The position numbers and the translations under genes were made by a program. This document shows positions 29,201-37,274 of a stretch of 64,000 nucleotides of DNA, in pieces (positions within the stretch are counted from its first letter, which is position 1; each line of letters opens with the position of its first letter). The stretch comes from Puniceicoccaceae bacterium (GTDB lineage Bacteria > Verrucomicrobiota > Verrucomicrobiia > Opitutales > Coraliomargaritaceae): the NCBI GenBank assembly GCA_002729725.1, contig PBYS01000061.1:1-64000 (forward strand), in the 5' to 3' direction. The notes under the pieces were generated by a model. The model did not search any database. It saw only the letters and a program-made list of their open reading frames with translations, and was not told the DNA's origin.

Positions 29201-29560
29201 ATTGCCGCTGACGATCCAACGGGCCGATTCTGTCGTAGCGGACGCATCCCACACACCGGTCCAATACGGGTGGTTGAGCGTTGAATCAGACGTAATCTCC
29301 GCCCGGGCTGTTGTGATTTGATCCTTTCCCGCATACTTCTGCAACTCACCGACAGCGACCATAAGACTGAGTCGCGCATTCAGTCGTGCTTGCATAGAGG
29401 CACGCGCCGTTTCCGCACTACTGCTTTCGACCGAAACGAGCGTTGTCAGGCTCAGCAATAACAGCAGGATAAAAGCCATCAGGCTCAGCGCAATGACGAG
29501 CGCGAAACCACCCTCTTTGCGAGCGGTTCCAGATGCTATGGCCTGAGGGGAAATGAACAT
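26276..29560 (-). CDS. Large pseudopilin-like protein, Verru_Chthon cassette A type (VerruA copy 2)
   Basis: 1094 residues. RKEGGFALVIALSLMAFILLLL at residues 15-36 is the prepilin-like start, again without Glu at position 5, followed by TTLVSVESSSAETARAS. The body is long and beta-rich. FNVNSTSVNAW (about residue 843) and ADFVNRDLDG (near 945) match copy 1, and RRFEIVKFRWLSADEI ends the protein just as FKSF-type RWLDPDEV ends copy 1. Overall the copies are clearly homologous but strongly diverged. The gene lies 98 bp after a clan GH-A-like hydrolase gene and 6 bp before the DUF gene. The relic at 3600-4062 is closer to this copy than to copy 1. Confidence 0.8.
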   Translation of the reverse strand: MFISPQAIASGTARKEGGFALVIALSLMAFILLLLLSLTTLVSVESSSAETARASMQARLNARLSLMVAVGELQKYAGKDQITTARAEITSDSTLNHPYWTGVWDASATTESARWIVSGNQGLAVNDANYLTPSSNLSDPSDQTNTVWLVKESVSNPLERIKVQTEAIAASGDASSGRFGFWVADEGVKAKFNIASEENTATDSQTGSPTTLSYQHGINQLNAAFSAQDLEGDTKTSNANSLCDLVLLAEAAGLDKDYFHDLTTQSFGLLTDSQNGGFKKDLSLAFEDDGVYELEFGNLEQDPRRFFIDHLEDPSTGLTGPNWDILRSYYRLHERVVDGSVDILTPGNSLKTSLRTAFNPYAHGTITDTVDGNPTECLDYYQHENVLHPVISRMRLAFNIRTLPSSTEVGKYNILIDMVPGFGLYNPYNVALNDRVYAIYCRFDPTFEIQVGSSVYTRKLSDMRGSSGFDFFGFVLNTKRKTEGDGTNYTAFMPGETRLFMPIVRPEEKELEDQLRVQWLQNTHSGQALYVNLSTKGGLGKFDGDVPVRINKISLGNDVFLDLRHSHDANQPLLWSWNFRSLQRIQALWQSGSGNTAAEFDIPTPARDASTLTDGESVATWEFNMQTTRSAYGLRLGIDSNLRPLVGSPRWDGSEDGDGNTMMAGFEYQDDHGLLDDSETDFEVHTNEDRYNGYWGSTVGTGNADLVYFPIFDVPREPLLSLGALQHANLGRYSSDPSFIIGNSYANPRIPLDSTLNSNFAGITDLDVYDLSYLVNEKLWDSYFFSSIDSNLSGTDLQNEIEAQLYRSKRYLFEDGADEFIEAAKVDRDDYHALASYMRINGPFNVNSTSVNAWKAVLSSMHDLEVPVYDPVSNEGTGIDMDIFFSRLSSPYGGAYKNDDSDTHANFWRGLHELSEDQINDLAVGIVDELKARGRPFGTMADFVNRDLDGPDEAQRSGILQRVIDREINQDTGSELSSEIVQMTEGNNPYEIDDLSGHQATAFPGYLLQGDILQALAPILTTRSDTFVIRAYGDANNPVTNEVVSTAYCEAVVQRLPDPVEGNINDSANRNNPSGDFGRRFEIVKFRWLSADEI

Positions 29561-29658
29561 GGGGACATCGGGGAATTTAGAACTGAACTTCGAATGACGA
29601 TGGGTAATAGATTATGTATAATTCCTCCGCAATCGCTAGCTCTCATTTCATCGATCAA

Positions 29659-32355
29659 CTATTCTTTGACCAATTCGTAAACCATCCGGGGCTCGGATCC
29701 GTCAGGTGCTGTGTTCAAGGTGAAATGATAGCTGCCGTCACTGTATGTGGTCGGCACGAGGCCCAACCGATTCCCGGACATATCCACCGCATAAAGCGCC
29801 ATACCCTCGTTTGTGTTCTCGAGCGAAACCTCAACGCTACCCCGACGGATCAGGTGCGGCAATTCCCCCCAACCTTCCATCAGCTGCAACTGATCGTTCT
29901 GGAAATGCATTTTGGTGTTACGCACATCAGTCAGGTGCATCAGAAGCACGCGCTGGCTTTCAGACAAGGCAAGGTCATCCATCGACGATGCGCTCACATT
30001 GCAGAATACGGAGGGGGCATTGGCCGAAAGCGCTTCGCCGCTGGCCTCGTTCCCTTCATGCAGGACCAGAGACTCACTGCGCTCAGTAACCACTTTCACC
30101 TCCCCTTTCAACACATTGAGTTGAATCTCAGAAGTCTCGCTGGTCACCACATTGTCGGCAGTCCCAAACTTTTCGGCCGCATCCTCGAAGGATATCCATG
30201 GAGTTGTCGGCTCATCATATCCTTCCGGCTGGCGGATGCCGGAAGCGGCCTCAAAAGTTCCGGGCAGGCCTTCTTCTTTGTCAAAGGCCCAGGTACCAAT
30301 CTGGACAGCAAGCCCGAGACGGCTGAATTTCTCGGAGAAAGACCACCAGTTCGTCAGCACTTCGTCCATGTCCACCGGATAGACCACACGACTTGTGGCG
30401 GGTGCCACATCCCCCCGGGCGTAAAGCAAGGCCACCTGCCGTTCCCCCATCATACTAATGGGATCGGTGGCCATATCGAATCCGCGAATCGCGTGCGCGG
30501 TGGTTCCTTTTTCGACACCCTGCGCCCAGGCGAATCGGTAGAGGCCATCCCAGTCCTGCAGCGCGCTGTAGGCACCCATTAAGGTTCCCCCCTCTGCACG
30601 ATAGATATTGGGCGGACAGTAGTGGTATTCGGTTACGGTAAAGGGACGCCCGAAGATGCGGCTCGGCATAATCTTGCGAGGCACTTCAGCGAAGTCCTGA
30701 GTCACGCTTTGTTGCTTGTAGGCATGTGGCAAACGCCAACTGTTCACCGGAAACGAGGGGTGATCGCCGTACTGGTGATTGTCGACGAAATCGAACTGGC
30801 TGCGGAAGAAGACCTGGTGGCGGTCCGCAATAAAGTTGGATCCCGTGACCAGCAGGTGCGGGCTGATCCCCTTAATGAAGCTTTCCAACTGGCGATTGGA
30901 CTTCGCCTTGATGTCCTGAAGAAAAGCGTAGTATTGGCTCGTGCGCGCCTTACCTTCCAACTCAACTTCACCCCTTTCTTCGAGATAGTCTTTGAACGCC
31001 TGCTTATAAAGATCCTTCACTTGTTGACCGGATGCGTGGCTGACGAAGTTAATCGTATCTTCGTTCAGAGGGCAGACAGAGAAGAAGGCCGGATCATCTT
31101 TCCATGCAATCCCGGTGTAGGGATTCACATGGTAGAGGAGTCGCTCAACCATGCCACTCCAAGCATCGAAAGCAGAAGGAAGGATCGGCACCAAGGCCTT
31201 AATCTCTGTCTTCACCTTACCGTCCATTTCGGGAATCATCCCGGGCGAGAAGTCGCGAAATGTGTAGAGGTCGATCGTTACATACATGCCGGCCTTCTTC
31301 ATGGCCGCGAACATGTAATCCAGGCGATCCAACTTCTCAGCATTGAGCTCGATCCCCGTGGTATCCCCATTTCCTTCAGTCAACATGCCATCATAGTGAT
31401 GGAAGCGCACACTGTTATACCCCATTCTGCGGAAACGCTCGGCCATGCGGTCGGCCTCCTCCTTCGTCAGGAAGTTCGCCGAAAAGCAGAGGTTGGCCCC
31501 GAGCAAACGGATGCGCTTCGCCGGATTCTCCGAAAAGCCGAAATGGCCGTTTTCGTTCACGATGATGGGGCCGTATTTTCCGGCGGGAGCTTCCAAGCCG
31601 GCGGAAAGATCAAGAATACTCCCGGGAACCACATCAACACTGTGGGTAAAAGGACGCCATTGATCATTCGCCTCCATCACCACCGTAGTCGAGGGAGAGG
31701 CCGTGTAACGCATTCTGAGATCCAGTCCGGCCTGACGGCTGGTATCTTCACCGGACAGCATGACCCGTAGCTCGAGATTTTTATGACCGAATTCCCGTCC
31801 GTCCTGTATGAGCAGTCTGGCAGCCTTGCCAAAGCTGAGGTGCAACCAGGAATCACCGATCGGCAGGGAGACTTGAGTCCCCTTCCAAGGTGCCTTGACA
31901 TTCAATTTGTCAAAGACCCGGGGCAAGGGTACCTCCCTCTCATCGACCCGTAGCGTTTTCCCGGCAAACATATGCACTGGAAGGGATACGGATAGAGCAA
32001 TCTGCTTGGTCGCCACCCCCGACTCACTGCTTAAGTCATAGGAGATCGACAAGGCCTCGCCGCCCGCTTCTTCTTTAATGACTTCTTTGACTTGGTAATC
32101 GCCTCCCGAAGTGTGCCAGAGCGCCTCGATGTGACGGGCTCCGTTTTGCATGCTGTCCGACAGCGACTCCATCTTGGTGCCATAGTTGGTGCAACTCCAG
32201 CCCGGACCGAAGTGAATCAGCTCGACCTGCACACCAGCCACGTTCACCTGGCCTTTTTGATTAACGCGAAACACCTCGGTTTCAGCATGGGCAAGCAGAC
32301 TCGCACTCAAGGAGAGAAGAAGGCTTAGACCTAACTTTCGGGAAAATATCATCAT
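29659..32355 (-). CDS. Secreted clan GH-A-like glycoside hydrolase (898 aa)
   Basis: Paralogue of the 907-residue protein at 714-3437. Signal peptide LGLSLLLSLSASLLAHAET; beta-rich N-terminal domain to about residue 230; then a TIM-barrel-like part with IRLLGANLCFSANFLT, RRMGYNSVRFHHYDGML, MYVTIDLYTFRDFSPGM, FFSVCPLNEDTIN (putative acid/base Glu) and FTVTEYHYCPPN (putative nucleophile Glu). Highest identity to the paralogue lies in this catalytic part; the N-terminal domain differs more, suggesting a shift in binding specificity. First gene of the minus-strand row hydrolase-VerruA-DUF-GH28 relic. Family and substrate are not assignable by eye. Confidence 0.85.
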   Translation of the reverse strand: MMIFSRKLGLSLLLSLSASLLAHAETEVFRVNQKGQVNVAGVQVELIHFGPGWSCTNYGTKMESLSDSMQNGARHIEALWHTSGGDYQVKEVIKEEAGGEALSISYDLSSESGVATKQIALSVSLPVHMFAGKTLRVDEREVPLPRVFDKLNVKAPWKGTQVSLPIGDSWLHLSFGKAARLLIQDGREFGHKNLELRVMLSGEDTSRQAGLDLRMRYTASPSTTVVMEANDQWRPFTHSVDVVPGSILDLSAGLEAPAGKYGPIIVNENGHFGFSENPAKRIRLLGANLCFSANFLTKEEADRMAERFRRMGYNSVRFHHYDGMLTEGNGDTTGIELNAEKLDRLDYMFAAMKKAGMYVTIDLYTFRDFSPGMIPEMDGKVKTEIKALVPILPSAFDAWSGMVERLLYHVNPYTGIAWKDDPAFFSVCPLNEDTINFVSHASGQQVKDLYKQAFKDYLEERGEVELEGKARTSQYYAFLQDIKAKSNRQLESFIKGISPHLLVTGSNFIADRHQVFFRSQFDFVDNHQYGDHPSFPVNSWRLPHAYKQQSVTQDFAEVPRKIMPSRIFGRPFTVTEYHYCPPNIYRAEGGTLMGAYSALQDWDGLYRFAWAQGVEKGTTAHAIRGFDMATDPISMMGERQVALLYARGDVAPATSRVVYPVDMDEVLTNWWSFSEKFSRLGLAVQIGTWAFDKEEGLPGTFEAASGIRQPEGYDEPTTPWISFEDAAEKFGTADNVVTSETSEIQLNVLKGEVKVVTERSESLVLHEGNEASGEALSANAPSVFCNVSASSMDDLALSESQRVLLMHLTDVRNTKMHFQNDQLQLMEGWGELPHLIRRGSVEVSLENTNEGMALYAVDMSGNRLGLVPTTYSDGSYHFTLNTAPDGSEPRMVYELVKE

Positions 32356-32480
32356 AAATAGTCTTTGCGTATTGGTTCCGACGCAAGGAACCCTGCCGGA
32401 GCCAGCATCCCTTGAGGACCTGACTCCAGTATTGAGAATGTTGAGCCCAAACTCGACTTAAAATATTGAGCTCAGTTGCT

Positions 32481-32497
32481 CCGGATTTCAAATCCGG
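32481..32497. repeat. Short perfect hairpin between PEP-CTERM and hydrolase genes
   Basis: CCGGATTT, a single C, AAATCCGG: an 8-bp stem starting just after the stop of the PEP-CTERM gene at 32505. There is no T-run, so termination is doubtful; it may be a processing or stability hairpin separating the PEP-CTERM gene from the hydrolase row. Confidence 0.45.
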
Positions 32498-32504
32498 CAG
32501 CGGA

Positions 32505-33254
32505 CTAAAGGCGTGGCTTCCGGCGAACGAATACCAAAGCACCCATGCCCGCACCAAGCAGAAGGGCTAGCGTCGAAGGTTCTGGGATCGCGGACACACT
32601 GAAGTTGTCGAATTCCACAGTATTGGCATATAAGCCATAAGCACGATAGCCAACAAGTGTGTTGCCGGATAAATCCGTGGCATCAAATCCGGAGTAGGTC
32701 ACTGTATCGGTATTGGTCCCATCCGAGACAGAGAAGGACAAGTCCATGATCTTATTGACAGTGTCCGTATATATCCCGGAAAACGTCAGGGTATATTCCG
32801 CATCCTGAGTCATTGTGATACTGCCGGTGTTGCTATTCAACAAGCCAGCGCCTCCGATCTCGTGCAAACGCAACGAATTCACAGTGGACCAATCCACAAG
32901 CAGATACTCGGAAGAACCCGCATCACTCATGACCGCAAATCCAAACGAACGTCCCGCCCCAACAAGCAATGGTGTGAAGCTGGTGCTTACAGTGAAGTCA
33001 ACAGGCGAAGCCAGATCGGTAACATCAACAAGTGACAGACCAGTCGCACTAGACCCTCTTTCATAATGATAAACCTCACCATAGGTGCCGACGTCATAAG
33101 TGAAGCCAGTGGCAGCACTAAAGTCGTCCGCATCACTGGAAAAGTCATTCGAATATGGCAGTGTTACCGTGGCCGACAGGCAACCCGCACCTATGGTGCC
33201 AAAGAGGCCGCATAAGGCGAGAGTTCGTAGAGGGGTGGTCAGTGTGGTTTTCAT
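32505..33254 (-). CDS. PEP-CTERM protein
   Basis: 249 residues: export signal (LRTLALCGLFGTIGAGCLSA), a beta-sandwich-like body opening with VTLPYSNDFSSDADDF and closing with NTVEFDNFSVSAIPEP, and the C-terminal sorting segment STLALLLGAGMGALVFVRRKPRL. The body resembles LamG- or CBM-like surface modules, with no specific ligand predictable. It lies upstream of the hydrolase row on the same strand, about 150 bp away, and faces away from the XylR-like regulator at 33461. Coregulation by that protein is possible. Confidence 0.85.
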   Translation of the reverse strand: MKTTLTTPLRTLALCGLFGTIGAGCLSATVTLPYSNDFSSDADDFSAATGFTYDVGTYGEVYHYERGSSATGLSLVDVTDLASPVDFTVSTSFTPLLVGAGRSFGFAVMSDAGSSEYLLVDWSTVNSLRLHEIGGAGLLNSNTGSITMTQDAEYTLTFSGIYTDTVNKIMDLSFSVSDGTNTDTVTYSGFDATDLSGNTLVGYRAYGLYANTVEFDNFSVSAIPEPSTLALLLGAGMGALVFVRRKPRL

Positions 33255-33460
33255 AAGTTTCCTTTGTTATATGATTTGGGGTGGAATCGATGCAGATGGA
33301 TCGACCATGGCATGAACTACGCGTCGCTGATTCGTGTTTCGGCCTTATATTCTACAATTACAAGATACAGATAAAGCCAGAATATTTGACTTTTTTCGTC
33401 GATAAATGAACTTTTGCTCCTTTCAACAACAATACACCAACGCAACCCCGCTTCTATCGC

Positions 33461-34663
33461 ATGCCCACAGCTCCCCAGAAAACAAATGAAGAACGCCCCT
33501 GCGTCCTCTTAGCTCTGGGCTGGTATTCGCATGCCATCCACCGCGGCATCGCGCGTTATGCTCGGAAAGCAGGCTGGATTATCGATGCCAGCATGGCTCG
33601 CAACGGCCGCATCCCCCAATCACGTCAATTCGATGGTGTCATCTCCCTCTTGAATGAAGATGCCACGCTCCGCGAATTTGTCGCGGGTTACCACAAGCCG
33701 ACCGTCAATATCGGGGATCGGACACTTCCGGGCATCCCCACGGTCAATTGCGACGACGAAGCCATCGGGCGCATGGCGGCCGAGCACTTCATCACCCGGG
33801 GGTTTCGCCATGCGGCCTTCTTCTTACATTCCGGCACCCCTTCCGCACTGATCCGGATGAGGTCGTTTCAAAAAACAATGACAGCCGCAGGTGCCTCTTT
33901 CTCCAGAATTGATGCGTCAGTGCTTACACCCAAAACCGGGTCTGAATATGATGAGCATGAGCTCATGCACAAACTCGGGGAAACTCTCATGCAACTGCCT
34001 CGGCCTTTGGCGGTTTTTTCCGAGTACGACGAGATCGCCATCGAAGTTCTGTATGCCTGCCACAAGCGGCAGATTCCAGTCCCCGAACAAGTCGCCGTGC
34101 TGGGCGTCGACAACGATCCACTCTACTGCGATTTCGCCCCGATCCCCCTTTCCAGCGTCGACAACAACCAAGAAGCGGAAGGCTATCACGCCGCTGCACT
34201 TCTAGACCAGCTACTCCAGGATAAAAAAGTCAGTCGGCGCAAAGTCAAAATTGCACCACTCGGAGTCGCGACCCGCCTGAGCACCGAGATCCTGGCCGTC
34301 GACCATCCGCATGTGGCCGCCGCGCTCCACAATATCTGGCAAAACTTCACAAAACCGATCAATGCCAAGACCGTCGCAGCCACTGTCCCGATTTCCTATC
34401 GCCGCCTGCACGACGCCTTCAAGGATTCCCTGGGGCGCACACTCGCGGAAGAGATCACCCTCAAGCGATTGGAGAAGGCCCAACAACTGTTGCTCGACAC
34501 ACAGCTCCGCGCGCACGAAATCGCCGAGCAATGCGGCTTCCCCAGTGAGGATCGAATGGGGCGCGTGTTCCGGCGGATCCTAAACCAGACCCCATTGGAA
34601 TTCAGAAAAGCCCGGAGCCTCTGCCAAAAAGAAAAAATGAGGCGGTGCAATACACGTCGGTGA
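33461..34663 (+). CDS. XylR-like regulator (LacI-type sensor plus AraC-type DNA-binding domain)
   Basis: 400 residues. Residues about 10-290 are a periplasmic-binding-protein-like sugar sensor: VLLALGWYSHAIHRGIARYAR, FDGVISLLNEDA, VAVLGVDNDPLYCDFAPIPLSSVDNN. Residues about 300-395 carry AraC-type helices: NAKTVAATVPISYRRLHDAFKDSLGRTL and AHEIAEQCGFPSEDRMGRVFRRILNQTPLEFRK. This order is that of xylose regulator XylR, which binds sugar and activates catabolic genes. It is divergent from the PEP-CTERM/hydrolase row at 33254 and upstream of the GH130 gene, so either may be its target. The exact inducer cannot be inferred. Confidence 0.9.
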   Translation: MPTAPQKTNEERPCVLLALGWYSHAIHRGIARYARKAGWIIDASMARNGRIPQSRQFDGVISLLNEDATLREFVAGYHKPTVNIGDRTLPGIPTVNCDDEAIGRMAAEHFITRGFRHAAFFLHSGTPSALIRMRSFQKTMTAAGASFSRIDASVLTPKTGSEYDEHELMHKLGETLMQLPRPLAVFSEYDEIAIEVLYACHKRQIPVPEQVAVLGVDNDPLYCDFAPIPLSSVDNNQEAEGYHAAALLDQLLQDKKVSRRKVKIAPLGVATRLSTEILAVDHPHVAAALHNIWQNFTKPINAKTVAATVPISYRRLHDAFKDSLGRTLAEEITLKRLEKAQQLLLDTQLRAHEIAEQCGFPSEDRMGRVFRRILNQTPLEFRKARSLCQKEKMRRCNTRR

Positions 34664-35020
34664 GGTTCATTCCATAATTATGACCGACCTGTTACAGCTT
34701 CACCATCCGCTTATGAACGCAGGTTCAGGTAGCATGACGGTTCAGCAAACGTTTTCCTGATGAGTCGAGAATCCCCGCAGCATGTGTGACCATCAAGAAT
34801 AGATGGTCAACATCGACGTATCCGTAAGAGTAATACAGCTCCCATAGCCTCCCATCCCCAACCATCTAACACCAAAAGTTTCACTTTTCGACGAATTATT
34901 ATCACATTTTGCACCTTCCAAAGGCAATTCGCCTTTGATCTATTCACTGAGGCACATCGGAGCCGGACAGGCACTCAAATCACCCAATCCGGTGGCTCCC
35001 CAACAATTCAAATCCTTATT
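34664..35020. other. Gap with possible short coding relic
   Basis: No intact gene. On the minus strand from about 34860 to a stop at 34725 an open stretch reads [19 protein letters not shown] then ILDSSGKRLL, which looks like the end of a decayed protein gene, but I cannot name it. The rest holds the leader of the GH130 gene. Confidence 0.35.
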
Positions 35021-36232
35021 ATGAAATTCGAAGACAAGCTGAAGGAACTGATCGACAAGCACGAAGCACTTATTACCCGCCGCAACGAGGTGGATGACGA
35101 GTTCTATAACGGCATTTACAAACGGCATAAGCATTGCGTACTCACGCGCGACCACGCCCCGATTTTCTGGCGCTACGACATTAACCCTGAAACCAATCCC
35201 CATCTGCTGGAACGGCTAGGCGTCAATGCGGCCATGAACTCCGGCGCAATTTACCTGAACGGTAAATTCTATCTCGTCGCTCGCATGGAGGGTAATGACC
35301 GCAAGAGTTTCTTCGGAATCGCGGAAAGCCCGAACGGTATCGACAATTTCCGTTTTTGGAACAAGCCACTGCTCGTGCCCGAACATCCCGATGACGGCAC
35401 GAACCTTTACGACATGCGCTTGGTGCAACATGAAGACGGCTGGATCTACGGAATTTTCTGCGTAGAACGCCGCCCCGAAGGCACTCCCGAAAGCGACCAA
35501 TCGGCGGCCGAAGCACAATGCGGAATCGTGCGCACCAAGGACTTGAAGCAGTGGGAACGCCTCCCGGACTTCCAAAGCCCCTCCCCCCAGCAACGCAACG
35601 TCGTCCTCCATCCCGAGTTCGTAAACGGGAAATACGCATGGTACACCCGCCCTCAAGATGGCTTCATCGATACGGGCTCCGGCGGCGGACTCGGTTTTGC
35701 GCTTTCGGATTCGACCAACCCGGCCATCTGCGGGGAAGAACAAATCATCAACTACCGCGCCTATCACACAATCAAAGAAGTGAAGAACGGCGCCGGAGCC
35801 GCACCGATCAAGACCCCCAGAGGCTGGTTACACATTGCGCACGGCGTTCGGAACTGTGCGTCCGGCCTACGCTACGTGCTCTACGCGTTTGTCACCGACC
35901 TGAAGGATCCGACTCAGGTGATTGCCGAACCGGGCGGCCACTTCATCGCCCCCCTCGGCAACGAACGCGTCGGAGACGTTTCCAACGTGATCTTCAGCAA
36001 CGGCATCGCCGTTCGCGGAGAGGAAGTCTTCGTTTATTATGCTTCTTGCGACACGCGCATGCACGTCGCCACAACGGATATACCCACCCTTTTGGATTAC
36101 GCATTCAACACACCCGCCGACGCCCTGCGCACCGGCCCCTGCACCCAGCAACGGATCGACCTGATTGAGCAGAACCTGTCTTACGTGAAACAGACGGGAA
36201 TCCAAGTTGGACAAGAGAGCACATGGCGGTAG
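35021..36232 (+). CDS. GH130 phosphorylase, probably 4-O-beta-D-mannosyl-D-glucose phosphorylase
   Basis: Cytoplasmic enzyme of 403 residues without signal peptide. The protein follows mannosylglucose phosphorylase closely: [98 protein letters not shown] and [12 protein letters not shown]. The Asp in YDMRL corresponds to the general acid of GH130. The known reaction is phosphorolysis of mannosyl-beta-1,4-glucose to mannose 1-phosphate and glucose. This fits beta-mannan or glucomannan use together with the secreted GH5 enzymes, although the usual cellobiose 2-epimerase partner is not in the window. The XylR-like regulator is the nearest upstream gene. Confidence 0.88.
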   Translation: MKFEDKLKELIDKHEALITRRNEVDDEFYNGIYKRHKHCVLTRDHAPIFWRYDINPETNPHLLERLGVNAAMNSGAIYLNGKFYLVARMEGNDRKSFFGIAESPNGIDNFRFWNKPLLVPEHPDDGTNLYDMRLVQHEDGWIYGIFCVERRPEGTPESDQSAAEAQCGIVRTKDLKQWERLPDFQSPSPQQRNVVLHPEFVNGKYAWYTRPQDGFIDTGSGGGLGFALSDSTNPAICGEEQIINYRAYHTIKEVKNGAGAAPIKTPRGWLHIAHGVRNCASGLRYVLYAFVTDLKDPTQVIAEPGGHFIAPLGNERVGDVSNVIFSNGIAVRGEEVFVYYASCDTRMHVATTDIPTLLDYAFNTPADALRTGPCTQQRIDLIEQNLSYVKQTGIQVGQESTWR

Positions 36233-36339
36233 GCAGAGGCTCCCGCTGCGACTTCGACACCTTCCCTGCAGGCAACCGCGACATCCGATAAACGAAAGAC
36301 ATTTTGCCCCAAAGCCTGACGCCAATATTCCAAAGGAAC

Positions 36340-36700
36340 GCACCCCACAATGAAACGAGGCTTACAACGGAGCCAACATGAACGACGGCGACTTCGAGGG
36401 GCTCTCCGGCATCGAGGTCACGTTCTATCTACCGTGGGTGAATTATACGAGTTTGGAAGATATCTATATGGATATTGACAACATCAGTATCGAGCTGGAA
36501 ATCGCGGGTTCAAACTCTGGGGGGCGAAGATTCAGACGCTTCCGATGACGGCGGGGTCGACGGCACAGCCTTAGCCATCACGGAAATTTCGCTGCAAGCC
36601 GACCTCAACCTCACGCTGCCCCTACAGGGGCGCAGGCGACTCCGCGTATTGCGTGCTCCGCTCCAACGACCTGATGGGACCAGCCTGTCGCAAACGCAGG
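36340..36700 (+). pseudogene. Decayed 3' end of a secreted protein gene
   Basis: Coding-like text breaks across frames. 36378-36545 reads GLSGIEVTFYLPWVNYTSLE then DIYMDIDNISIELEIAGS, like the last strands of a beta-sandwich. Shifted frames then give GEDSDASDDGGVDGTALAIT near 36530 and YCVLRSNDLMG near 36655, the latter resembling a C-terminal extension commonly seen in verrucomicrobial secreted proteins. No start, signal peptide or single frame exists. The original family cannot be identified. Confidence 0.5.
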
Positions 36701-37070
36701 GTCTGGCAAGGAGCCGGCAACTTCCCGCTAGATCAAACTGAGCTGATCTGGCAACAAACCCATCCCGTGCATGCTCAGGCCTTTTACGTGGCGGCCGATG
36801 CCCACCCCAAGGCACGCATTATGTGTGTGGGCCATTCCGTAGTAGGCGTCAAAGATCAGTTCGTCGCACATCTCCCTTCTCACATCGCCGATATCGTGCA
36901 GTTCCATGCAGGGCACAATTACGACGCCACGCAATATACCGAAGGAGAAATCATCTCACACATCAATGGCGCGACACGGGAGATGATTGCAACGGCCCGA
37001 GCCAACAATCCCAATGTTATCATCCTGCTCGCCCAAAGGCAGTCCGACCAATCCGCCCCTCAGAGCAAGG
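36700..37070 (+). pseudogene. Decayed SGNH/GDSL hydrolase fragment
   Basis: In one frame the text ARIMCVGHSVVGVKDQF continues into SHIADIVQFHAGHNYDATQY and ATREMIATARANNPNVIILLAQ. RIMCVGHS corresponds to the GDS block of SGNH esterases and QFHAGHN to the GxND block, but the gap between them is only about 30 residues where about 60-100 are normal, and the C-terminal DxxH block is missing. There is no signal peptide. It is an internally deleted, truncated acetylesterase-like gene; esterases of this class often accompany glycan loci. Confidence 0.65.
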
Positions 37071-37234
37071 CGACAGATCTGACCCAACGCCAAAGCCGCC
37101 GCGAGCGGCGACGCTACAAAAAACTTTCCACTCCTCACTTGCCACTCCCTACTACGCGCGTAGCTCGCCCGCGCAAGAAAGACTTGCCCTTTCTCCGATC
37201 TATAGCCTTAACAGGCAAAACTTTCGCTCTCCCC

Positions 37235-37267
37235 AGCCAACAGCCCTCTGTTGGCTTTTCTATTTTT
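37235..37267 (+). terminator. Rho-independent terminator before the SulP gene
   Basis: AGCCAACA (37235-37242), loop GCCCTC, TGTTGGCT (37249-37256), then TTTCTATTTTT. A perfect 8-bp stem with a T-rich tail. It lies between the decayed hydrolase and the transporter and argues against any start codon inside it. Confidence 0.85.
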
Positions 37268-37274
37268 ACGACCA

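Noticed and set aside
29614-31770. Long plus-strand open frames of 322 and 382 residues opposite the hydrolase gene
   Set aside because: They lie antisense to a clear enzyme with signal peptide and catalytic motifs, show no domain, and have the composition expected of the complementary strand.
32481-32497. Rho-independent terminator after the PEP-CTERM gene
   Set aside because: The hairpin is perfect but no T-run follows on the transcribed strand; kept only as a hairpin.
37251-37274. TTG start for the SulP gene
   Set aside because: It falls inside a perfect terminator hairpin; the ATG at 37275 directly precedes the conserved protein start.
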